Shown in pieces: positions 55,206 to 64,000 of a stretch of DNA of 64,000 nt (positions within the stretch are counted from its first letter, which is position 1; the number at the start of each line of letters is the position of its first letter). Position numbers and translations under genes: made by a program. A model generated the notes under the pieces. The model saw only the letters and a list, made by a program, of their open reading frames with translations, did not search any database and was not told the DNA's origin. The stretch comes from Ipomoea triloba (Eukaryota > Streptophyta > Magnoliopsida > Solanales > Convolvulaceae): the NCBI RefSeq assembly GCF_003576645.1, contig NC_044925.1, forward strand, positions 2,149,710 to 2,213,709, in the 5' to 3' direction.

Positions 55206-57201
55206 ATGGCTTTCAAAAGTTTGAACCTCATCTTTGCTCTCGCTCTAGTGTTTGCAATGTCAGCGTCATTAGCCACATCTCGAACATTACCTGATTCATC
55301 AATGGTGGAGAGGCACGATCAGTGGATGGTTCAATATGGACGTGTTTACAAAGATGAGGTGGAGAAATCAAAACGATACAAGATATTCAAAGAGAACGTA
55401 GAATACATTGATGCTTTCAATAAGGCTGGTACCAAGTCTTACAAGCTTGGCATCAATGCATTTGCTGATTTAACAAACAAGGAATTCGAAGCGTCTCGGA
55501 ATGGATACAAATTGCCTCACGAGTGTTCCTCCAATACATTGTTTAGATATGAAAATATGAGTGCAGTTCCATCTACTGTTGATTGGAGAAAGAAGGGGGC
55601 CGTTACTCCTGTTAAGGATCAAGGCCAATGTGGTGAGTACATACATCATATTTATAGTTTTTAGGATTAAGTCATTATCACTACGCCAAAAACTATAACT
55701 CGTTTTAGCGAAGACACAAATTAAATTTATTTCCTTATACTATCATCACTGATAAGGTATATACACACTAAAGAAGTCAAAGTACAGTCAAATATTCTTT
55801 ATTAATTCAATAGATGAAGAACAACCCCGTTAACATATAACAGTGGGTTAGAAGTTCCTAAGTGGTTATTTATGAGTAACAGCCAAAAAGACCTCTTATC
55901 CTCATTTAATGCCGTATATATAAGGTCTCAGGGAACAGGTACCGGCCTGCATGTGCGCCGCGTGGCTAGCATGGCAAATTATTGCATGGACCATGGTCCA
56001 CACAGCTGTGTGGACCAAAAATAAAAATTACATTATTTTTATACTGAAGGTACATTACTTTTGTACTGTAGGTACATTATTTGACAGTATCAAATAATGT
56101 ACCTACAGTACAAAAATAATGTAGTCTAAAATAATATACCTACAATATAAAAATAATATACTTTCAGTATAAAAATAATGTACATTTTATTTTTAGGTTC
56201 ACACAGCTGTGTGGACCATGGTCCATGCAATAATGATTGGGCGGACATGCACTAGGCTACAGCCTGGCCATCTACCCGCAGGCCAAGTGGAGTGAAATTG
56301 AGAATAAGGGGCCCACTAGGCGGGGCCCAAGGCTTAACGTCTGTGCCGACCATAGGCCCAAATCACTCGCTCACTTTTGCTTCGGCTCTTGCATTACAAG
56401 ATAGACTGATAACTAAGGGTTGGATAGACCGGTCCACCAAGTCTGGTCAAAGATACTATATGGAGGAATAATCTCTATCAATCGCATTTCGAAAAAGCAA
56501 TCTGTTGACCCCCACCCAACAATATTGGTTATAACTTATAAGCAAATTAAATTAAATTATTTTATAAGCTAGCTACTGAAATTTGATGTATAATATATAT
56601 AGGATGTTGCTGGGCATTTTCTGCTGTGGCCGCCATGGAAGGAATCACCCAACTCTCAACCGGTAAGCTGATCTCATTGTCTGAGCAAGAGCTTGTAGAT
56701 TGCGACGTAAAGGGCGAAGATCAAGGCTGCGAAGGAGGCCTAATGGACGATGCTTTCCAGTTCATAATAAACAACAAAGGCCTCACAACTGAATCCAACT
56801 ACCCATACCAAGGAACCGACGGCTCCTGCAAGAAAAGCAAATCATCCAACAGCGCAGCAAAGATCAGCGGCTACGAAGACGTCCCCGCTAACAGCGAGTC
56901 CGCCTTGGAAAAGGCCGTGGCCAATCAGCCCGTATCGGTCGCCATTGACGCCAGCGGAATGGATTTCCAGTTCTACTCTAGCGGGGTGTTCACCGGATCA
57001 TGCGATACGCAGTTAGATCACGGCGTGACGGCCGTGGGGTACGGAAAAGCTGATGATGGGACTAAGTATTGGTTGGTGAAGAACTCGTGGGGAACAAGCT
57101 GGGGTGAGAATGGTTACATTAGAATGCAGAAAGACATTGAAGCTAAGGAAGGGCTTTGCGGTATTGCCATGCAAGCATCTTATCCAACTGCAACTGCTTG
57201 A
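55206..57201 (+). CDS. Papain-type cysteine protease 3, SAG12/SAG39-like (341 aa)
   Basis: Third gene of the set. Exon 1 is 55206-55632 and exon 2 is 56603-57201; the 970-bp intron contains a MITE. The start [16 protein letters not shown] gives a signal peptide. ERFNIN ([20 protein letters not shown]) and GINAFAD are intact. Active site: Gln139, Cys145 in CGCCWAFS, His282, Asn303. The C-terminus has two extra residues (PTATA). The middle of exon 2 is almost identical to proteases 1 and 2, while exon 1 is diverged. Predicted vacuolar or secreted prepro-protease; no coding defect seen. Confidence 0.92.
55979..56232. mobile_element. Palindromic MITE in protease 3 intron
   Basis: ATTGCATGGACCATGGTCCA at the left end and its inverse at the right (GGACCATGGTCCATGCAATA), each with an inner CACACAGCTGTGTGGACC palindrome. 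The interior has inverted TACATTATTTTT/AAAAATAATGTA words. It lies wholly within the intron at 55633-56602. Confidence 0.7.
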
Positions 57202-57458
57202 TTAAATACATATATACATACATATATTTCATGAGGCTTTAATTTGTATCACTCATCCTAAATCGCCTCTGTAATCTATCTAATAACTTGTGTATTTTCA
57301 TGTTTTCTTGATTATTGGTGTGTATGTTTAAATGCAAACTGTACTGAATGAAAGCTTTATTGTAAATATGATTTGGAATTTGTACAAACGAAAATATGCA
57401 ATATAGTTCCCTATCCTTACAACGGGTTGATATTTAGTTTGTTACAATATATAAATAA

Positions 57459-57496
<38 letters not shown>

Positions 57497-57619
57497 CATC
57501 AGATGCGAACGGCCTCATAATCTAAACAATACAGGCGCTTGGTCTTTAGTTACGCGAACAGGAAGGATAATGTTGACAATTCACTACAATTTCAAAACCA
57601 GATCAAACGACGACGGAGA
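57202..57619. other. 3' flank of protease 3
   Basis: Probable 3' UTR, then a TA array at 57465-57492. Nothing else is recognised. Confidence 0.45.
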
Positions 57620-58383
57620 CTTGAAGTTAGGGATGTATGTCAATTGGGCCAGCCCTGTCAGTTTCGGGCTAGCCCTGTCGGGTTGTCGGACTTACCGGAT
57701 TTCGGTTGTCGGGTTTATCGGATTCGGGTTGTCGGTTAATTATTATTTTATTCTCGGATTCGAGTTAGCCCTAACCCTAAACTTCGAGTTGTCGGGCTTA
57801 TCGGGCGGGCTAGACTATTTGAACTAAAATCGAAAATGAATACTTACATTCGATAAAACGGGTCAAGTCGTCAACCGGATCCGGATTCGATAGAACGGGT
57901 CAACCGGATGAGCATTGACACTTTAAAATTTAAATCAAGAGATAAATGAATACTTGCATTTGAATATTCGATAGAACATTAGAAGTTAGAACCCGTCAAC
58001 CGGATGAGCATTGAGCACATTAAAATTTAACAAATGCAATTGCAACGGTTCGGATTTAATTAGGTTCGGTGTTCGATTCGGTTTAAGACTCCCAAATTTT
58101 CATTTCCTAGGTGACAAGGCGGTCAAGGGGCGCCGTGACTTAACGGGGCGTCGTAATAACTATGTATGAAACATCAAATAACCTAAATCCAAAATCTAAT
58201 GTCTAAATATTAAATACCAACATAACAAATTAACAATTCAAACAAATTAAAATAAAAAATAAAAACTATAATTTTAATTCTAAAACTGAAAACTGGAATG
58301 AATTTCCAGAATTGGAATTTCATTCTAGAATTTTGAAATTAAATTCCAAACTGGAAATTCATTCCGAAAGAATTTCCAGTAAA

Positions 58384-58456
<73 letters not shown>

Positions 58457-58766
58457 ATTTATTTATTTATTTATTTATTTATTATTTATAATATATATAT
58501 ATTTATTAATTATATATAATATATATTTATAATTATATATTTATTTAAAATTTATTAATTTATATATTTATTAAAATTGTTCGGGCTATCGGGCTAGCCC
58601 ATTTAATTTCGAGCTAGCTCTATCGGGCCATCGGGCTTATCGGTTTCGGGCTCATCGGGCTAATTTTTTTATCGGGATAACTTGTTCGGGCTATAGCCCT
58701 GTCGGTTTCGGGTTTTTCCGGGCTAGCCCATCGGGTTCGCGCCCGATTGACATCCCTACTTGAAGT
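57620..58766. mobile_element. hAT-type nonautonomous element with exact 8-bp TSD
   Basis: Element 57628-58758. CTTGAAGT is duplicated exactly at 57620-57627 and 58759-58766. The TIRs are TAGGGATGTATGTCAATTGG and, inverted, TAGGGATGTCAATCGGGC. The arms are rich in TCGGGCT/AGCCCGA and a long TA array (58389-58455) lies in the centre. No transposase. The right end is repeated after 61089 by the assembly duplication. Confidence 0.8.
58389..58455. repeat. (TA)n microsatellite
   Basis: About 33 TA units, then TTTA units, in the middle of the hAT-type element. Confidence 0.95.
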
Positions 58767-58924
58767 CGACGAGCACTGAGCAACGAACACTAGACGAGCA
58801 TAGAAGGACTCCATCACCAGCAACGAGCGCTCCGTTCCGAACAAAACGCACATGTCAACTCCAACAAAGGAACGAGAATGCAGTAATTCGCAGTAGTGTG
58901 CATTATCAACATTAATCTGGTTCA

Positions 58925-59690
58925 TATTTGAGATAATATTGGTGTAATTCGCAATAGTATGTATATTTTGTGTGTGGTGGTTAAGTGGTGTGTTTTAATA
59001 TGAGAATTGGTGCATTTTGTAACGTATAATGGTGTGTTTTAATTTTGTTGGTCCTTTTAAATTGAGTAGGTGTATTTCGGTATGGTGGGGAATGGTGTGT
59101 TTTAATTTGTCCAGTGGTGCATTTTATAACGTACAATTGTGTGTTTTAATACACATGGTGGTGAATTTACGAGAGTAGTTGTGTGTTTTAATACACATGG
59201 TGGTGAATTTACGAGAGTAGTTGTGTGTTTTAATACACATGGTGGTGAATTTACGAGAGTAGTTGCATTTGGTGTGTGGTGGTTAAGTGGTGTGTTTTAA
59301 TCTGAGAACTGGTGCATTTTATAAGTAGAATAGTGTGTTTTAATACACATGGTGGTGAATTTTACGAGAGTAGTTGCATTTGGTGTGTGGTGGTTAAGTG
59401 GTGTGTTTTAATATGAGAACTAGTGCATTTTACAACGTAGAATGGTGTGTTTTAATACGTTTGTTGGTGCATTTGAATTGACTAGGTGTATTCGGGTATG
59501 GTGGGAAATTGTGTGTTTTAATTTGTCCAGTGGTGCATTTTAATACAAATGCTGGTGAGCTTTACGAGAGTAGTTGCATTTGGTGTGTGGTGGTTAAGTG
59601 GTGTGTTTTAATCTAAGAACTGGTGCATTTTAGTACGTCGAATGGTGTGTTTTAATACGTTCGTTGGTGCATTCTATATCCTAACATTAC
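58925..59690. repeat. GTGTGTTTTAAT / GGTGCATTTTA minisatellite
   Basis: Many units alternate TGGTGTGTTTTAAT with GGTGCATTTTATAACGT and GAGAGTAGTTGCATTTGG, giving higher-order repeats of 42-130 bp. The flank at 59800-59850 ends GGCCGCATTTGAATTAAATT like the right end of family A MITEs, so this may be an expanded family A interior. Confidence 0.65.
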
Positions 59691-59859
59691 CTTCCCCACT
59701 TACAATTACCATAAAGCCCCCACTTAACTTACGCGAATTAAACTTCCTAAATCTTAATATATAACATCCACCATCAAATCACCTCAATCCAGCGGCATAT
59801 GTTGGGCTACACGACCGCACCTACTGTGCAGGCCGCATTTGAATTAAATTATATCTATA

Positions 59860-60454
59860 TATATGGGAAAATGCTTCCTACGTCTACGGAATGACCTCAA
59901 CATGATGCGTGTCATTTTACGCCAAATAATATAATTAAACTAACCTAACCTATAGGCAAAAAATATTCAGGTCGATCCCACATGGAGTTTTGAGTTAAGC
60001 ACTATTTCTTAGGTAAAACTTACTAAGCAAATGGAAGATTTTAATTAAAATCGAAATAAAATGAAATGCTATAAATTAAATTCAATAATAAACCAGTAGG
60101 AAAGCTAGTACTCCGTATCAAGAATTTAATCCTTATAAATTAACGTATATATCCTAATTGTATTTCTTTTCCATTATGATATATTAATATCAATGTTGTG
60201 CTTTTTAATTTAATCCTTATAAATTCAATACGCATTACTTGTATTTTTTATTATTGAATTAATAATATTATAAAAAATTATTAAACACATCTCAGCTGAT
60301 CGATTTAATAATAAATAAAATATTAATTATTAAATTATTAAATTAATAACTCCACAAAACTCGATATTTGTATCCACCCAATTACATTCTTCGATATTCT
60401 AAGCAATGCCTCGGGAATATATAAATATATATATATATATATCATCAAGACATT
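59860..60454. other. AT-rich intergenic DNA (repeated at 62205-62799)
   Basis: Starts with ACGTCTACGGAAT at 59880, similar to the protease promoter motif. No protease exon follows. Otherwise A/T-rich without genes. Confidence 0.4.
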
Positions 60455-60575
60455 CATATGCCTTCAAGCATAGACCATTGGTGTTAAGCGCCAAACGAGA
60501 ATATGGAAGCTAAGTGTAGCATCCGACAGCCATTGTGAAGATGACAACGACGACAGGAGCACAAGATGAAGAATG
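60455..60575 (-). pseudogene. GDSL esterase exon 1 relic
   Basis: On the minus strand the sequence reads GCTGTCGGATGCTACACT, then an in-frame TAG and a degraded continuation through CATATTCTCGTTTGGC. This matches the VGCYTSIFGFG start of the two intact GDSL genes. CTTCAAGCAT plus CCAT farther on match the same exon around a deletion. No downstream exons are found. An assembly duplicate lies at about 62800-62920. Confidence 0.6.
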
Positions 60576-60812
60576 TTTTTTTTTTTTTTTTGAGAAAGAA
60601 ATGATAAAGTTGAGAGTGTATTGAGTTAATTCGGTTGTGGTCCTGCCATTACGGTGGACATGAAAGAGTTCCAAGAATTTTGGTACTGCTCACAATAAAG
60701 AGGAGTGGACAAGAGAGGAAATGCAGATGAATAATTTAGCTGGATGGGAATGCAGAAAATTAATTAATATAAAATAAAAATAATTATTTTCAATATAATT
60801 TAATTGAATATT

Positions 60813-61087
60813 TCAACTTGTAATAAAAGTGTTAGTAAAAATCTTGTAGATAGTTATAAGTATTAGGCCTCTAACTTTTAAGTCGAGATTGATGATGCCC
60901 GCGCCGATTGATCTTTGCCCTTCTTGGTTAAAGTCTTGTATCATTAGATGGCTTTGGACGAGCTCATCTGTAGATAAACCAAGGTCTTTCCGAGCTCGGA
61001 GGGATAAGATGTTGACGGCTGAGCCTTGATGATCAACTATAATTCTTTTGAGCTTTTGCTCACATGGGTAGCCTTCAACAAACAGTG
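60813..61087 (-). pseudogene. Gypsy protease fragment (assembly copy, truncated by the N)
   Basis: Same sequence as 63158-63432, cut off at 61088. See the full fragment at 63158-63742. Confidence 0.6.
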
Positions 61088-61088
61088 N

Positions 61089-63432
61089 CTAATTTTTTTA
61101 TCGGGATAACTTGTTCGGGCTATAGCCCTGTCGGTTTCGGGTTTTTCCGGGCTAGCCCATCGGGTTCGCGCCCGATTGACATCCCTACTTGAAGTCGACG
61201 AGCACTGAGCAACGAACACTAGACGAGCATAGAAGGACTCCATCACCAGCAACGAGCGCTCCGTTCCGAACAAAACGCACATGTCAACTCCAACAAAGGA
61301 ACGAGAATGCAGTAATTCGCAGTAGTGTGCATTATCAACATTAATCTGGTTCATATTTGAGATAATATTGGTGTAATTCGCAATAGTATGTATATTTTGT
61401 GTGTGGTGGTTAAGTGGTGTGTTTTAATATGAGAATTGGTGCATTTTGTAACGTATAATGGTGTGTTTTAATTTTGTTGGTCCTTTTAAATTGAGTAGGT
61501 GTATTTCGGTATGGTGGGGAATGGTGTGTTTTAATTTGTCCAGTGGTGCATTTTATAACGTACAATTGTGTGTTTTAATACACATGGTGGTGAATTTACG
61601 AGAGTAGTTGCATTTGGTGTGTGGTGGTTAAGTGGTGTGTTTTAATCTGAGAACTGGTGCATTTTATAAGTAGAATAGTGTGTTTTAATACACATGGTGG
61701 TGAATTTTACGAGAGTAGTTGCATTTGGTGTGTGGTGGTTAAGTGGTGTGTTTTAATATGAGAACTAGTGCATTTTACAACGTAGAATGGTGTGTTTTAA
61801 TACGTTTGTTGGTGCATTTGAATTGACTAGGTGTATTCGGGTATGGTGGGAAATTGTGTGTTTTAATTTGTCCAGTGGTGCATTTTAATACAAATGCTGG
61901 TGAGCTTTACGAGAGTAGTTGCATTTGGTGTGTGGTGGTTAAGTGGTGTGTTTTAATCTAAGAACTGGTGCATTTTAGTACGTCGAATGGTGTGTTTTAA
62001 TACGTTCGTTGGTGCATTCTATATCCTAACATTACCTTCCCCACTTACAATTACCATAAAGCCCCCACTTAACTTACGCGAATTAAACTTCCTAAATCTT
62101 AATATATAACATCCACCATCAAATCACCTCAATCCAGCGGCATATGTTGGGCTACACGACCGCACCTACTGTGCAGGCCGCATTTGAATTAAATTATATC
62201 TATATATATGGGAAAATGCTTCCTACGTCTACGGAATGACCTCAACATGATGCGTGTCATTTTACGCCAAATAATATAATTAAACTAACCTAACCTATAG
62301 GCAAAAAATATTCAGGTCGATCCCACATGGAGTTTTGAGTTAAGCACTATTTCTTAGGTAAAACTTACTAAGCAAATGGAAGATTTTAATTAAAATCGAA
62401 ATAAAATGAAATGCTATAAATTAAATTCAATAATAAACCAGTAGGAAAGCTAGTACTCCGTATCAAGAATTTAATCCTTATAAATTAACGTATATATCCT
62501 AATTGTATTTCTTTTCCATTATGATATATTAATATCAATGTTGTGCTTTTTAATTTAATCCTTATAAATTCAATACGCATTACTTGTATTTTTTATTATT
62601 GAATTAATAATATTATAAAAAATTATTAAACACATCTCAGCTGATCGATTTAATAATAAATAAAATATTAATTATTAAATTATTAAATTAATAACTCCAC
62701 AAAACTCGATATTTGTATCCACCCAATTACATTCTTCGATATTCTAAGCAATGCCTCGGGAATATATAAATATATATATATATATATCATCAAGACATTC
62801 ATATGCCTTCAAGCATAGACCATTGGTGTTAAGCGCCAAACGAGAATATGGAAGCTAAGTGTAGCATCCGACAGCCATTGTGAAGATGACAACGACGACA
62901 GGAGCACAAGATGAAGAATGTTTTTTTTTTTTTTTTGAGAAAGAAATGATAAAGTTGAGAGTGTATTGAGTTAATTCGGTTGTGGTCCTGCCATTACGGT
63001 GGACATGAAAGAGTTCCAAGAATTTTGGTACTGCTCACAATAAAGAGGAGTGGACAAGAGAGGAAATGCAGATGAATAATTTAGCTGGATGGGAATGCAG
63101 AAAATTAATTAATATAAAATAAAAATAATTATTTTCAATATAATTTAATTGAATATTTCAACTTGTAATAAAAGTGTTAGTAAAAATCTTGTAGATAGTT
63201 ATAAGTATTAGGCCTCTAACTTTTAAGTCGAGATTGATGATGCCCGCGCCGATTGATCTTTGCCCTTCTTGGTTAAAGTCTTGTATCATTAGATGGCTTT
63301 GGACGAGCTCATCTGTAGATAAACCAAGGTCTTTCCGAGCTCGGAGGGATAAGATGTTGACGGCTGAGCCTTGATGATCAACTATAATTCTTTTGAGCTT
63401 TTGCTCACATGGGTAGCCTTCAACAAACAGTG
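61089..63432. repeat. Assembly-duplicated copy 2 (2344 bp)
   Basis: Second copy of 58660-61087, 84 bp shorter (two fewer 42-bp units). It is contiguous with downstream sequence. Contains the repeated minisatellite (61360-62030), a second copy of the GDSL relic and part of the gypsy fragment. Confidence 0.85.
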
Positions 63433-63742
63433 GGCAATTGTGTGGCCCAGCTCCAAGCAACAAGTCTTCAACCTTGAAAATAATTTCTATGCAGTAAGAA
63501 GCTACCCTGTGCATTTGCACTTCCTCGTTTCTAGTGTGTTTAGGAGATGAACATTCTCCTCTATCCACTTGCTTGTCATTTGTATTGAGGCAGGAGTTAG
63601 CATTGTCTGCCCCTTGAAGATTAAATCCTTTTGGCATATATTGAGCCAAAGGAACGGGTGCTCGTGGCTGCTTGACATGCCCTTTCCTTTTTAATCTACG
63701 GGCACGATCACTTGTCCAGGTTTTCTCAACCCAACTTTGCAT
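63158..63742 (-). pseudogene. Ty3/gypsy gag-protease fragment
   Basis: A 194-codon open frame on the minus strand. Its second half reads CPLFVEGYPCEQKLKRIIVD, then SAVNILSLRARKDLG and QSHLMIQDFNQEGQRSIG. This is the retropepsin region of plant gypsy elements (usual VDGGSAVNIL, SQLMIQGFNQ). Here the active-site region reads VDHQGSAVNI, disrupting the usual spacing after Asp. No RT or integrase follows. The N-terminal half (RRLKRKGHVKQ, NSCLNTNDKQ) looks like the linker after gag. A dead fragment. Confidence 0.65.
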
Positions 63743-64000
63743 TGTAACGGGTTGTTAACATATCGGGTAACATGTTTGCTGGAATGCTTGACACAGTAAT
63801 TTTATCACGCTAAACTAATTCATACCATGTTTTAATGGGTTAATTAACCTATTAATTAAGAACTTGAAACTAAGCATGCATATCATTATCGTGTCAATTC
63901 GTTAACGACTCGAGACATAATAAGATTAAATCTGGATTCATTATTTTTGTATATAATTTTATGTCGTGTAATTGTGTCTTGTCAAATATTACCACGTATA
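63743..64000. other. AT-rich sequence to the window end
   Basis: No feature is recognised. Confidence 0.5.

Larger units (their letters stand above)
58660..61087. repeat. Assembly-duplicated copy 1 (2428 bp)
   Basis: It matches 61089-63432, with one N at 61088 between them. The only large difference is 84 bp: copy 1 has three and copy 2 has one of a 42-bp unit at about 59144-59262. Copy 1 begins inside the hAT-type element and stops abruptly at the N, within a gypsy fragment that continues in copy 2. It reads as an unmerged overlap, possibly of two haplotypes. Confidence 0.85.

Noticed and set aside
58620..61354. 101- and 105-codon minus-strand frames at 58.6 and 61.0 kb as a conserved gene pair
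   Set aside because: They share sequence only because of the assembly duplication, span the hAT element terminus and have no recognisable domain.
1..64000. A previously undescribed multi-gene system
   Set aside because: All intact genes belong to two familiar families (GDSL esterases, papain-type proteases); the rest is explained by transposons, microsatellites and assembly duplication.

Overview
This window is a gene-poor, AT-rich, transposon-dense piece of a plant nuclear genome. It has GT-AG introns, TATA boxes, Ty1/copia and Ty3/gypsy remnants, SINEs, hAT, Harbinger, MULE and Helitron-type elements, and long TA and TAA microsatellites. The two protein families present (GDSL esterases of the five-exon 'CYTSIFGFGDS' clade and SAG12-like papain proteases) are typical of eudicots. 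An asterid is plausible, but the sequence alone does not fix family or species.

Host genes. Five apparently intact genes form two local families. (1) Two minus-strand GDSL esterase/lipase genes: 18393-22043 (383 aa) and 33588-35909 (387 aa). Their five-exon structures are the same, and exons 2-4 are identical in length (210, 146 and 277 bp). A relic of a third exon 1 lies near 60.5 kb. (2) Three plus-strand papain-type cysteine protease genes: 40309-41680 (339 aa), 44602-45726 (341 aa) and 55206-57201 (341 aa). Each has one intron at the same codon just before the catalytic Cys. All are predicted to be secretory or vacuolar prepro-enzymes. An orphan promoter-like copy lies at 42.3-42.4 kb.

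Mobile DNA. 0-18 kb: palindromic MITEs in TA arrays, a hAT-like element (2151-3432) with a second MITE family nested in it, a recent but internally deleted copia element with identical LTRs (4685-8588), and a Helitron (13764-15348). 18-36 kb: the GDSL genes, a MULE carrying a GC-rich segment (28168-29996), and a Harbinger-like element (30555-31465). 36-58 kb: the protease cluster, a gap of 247 N, a Helitron-like 3' end (49548), a hAT-type element (50012-50688) and a defective copia element (51064-53981). 57.6-64 kb: another hAT-type element, a GTGTGTTTTAAT-type minisatellite, and a gypsy protease fragment.

Assembly caution. At three places (29072, 38726, 61088) a single N separates two nearly identical direct copies of 0.86, 1.44 and 2.3-2.4 kb. 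These look like unmerged overlapping contigs or haplotypes, not biological duplications, and they inflate the window by about 4.7 kb.

I found no undescribed multi-gene system. The observations most worth following are the Asn-to-Asp change in the oxyanion block of one GDSL esterase, the mosaic similarity of protease exon 2, two TA-array-targeting MITE families, and the possible gene-fragment-carrying MULE. All homology statements come from reading motifs by eye; no database search was run.
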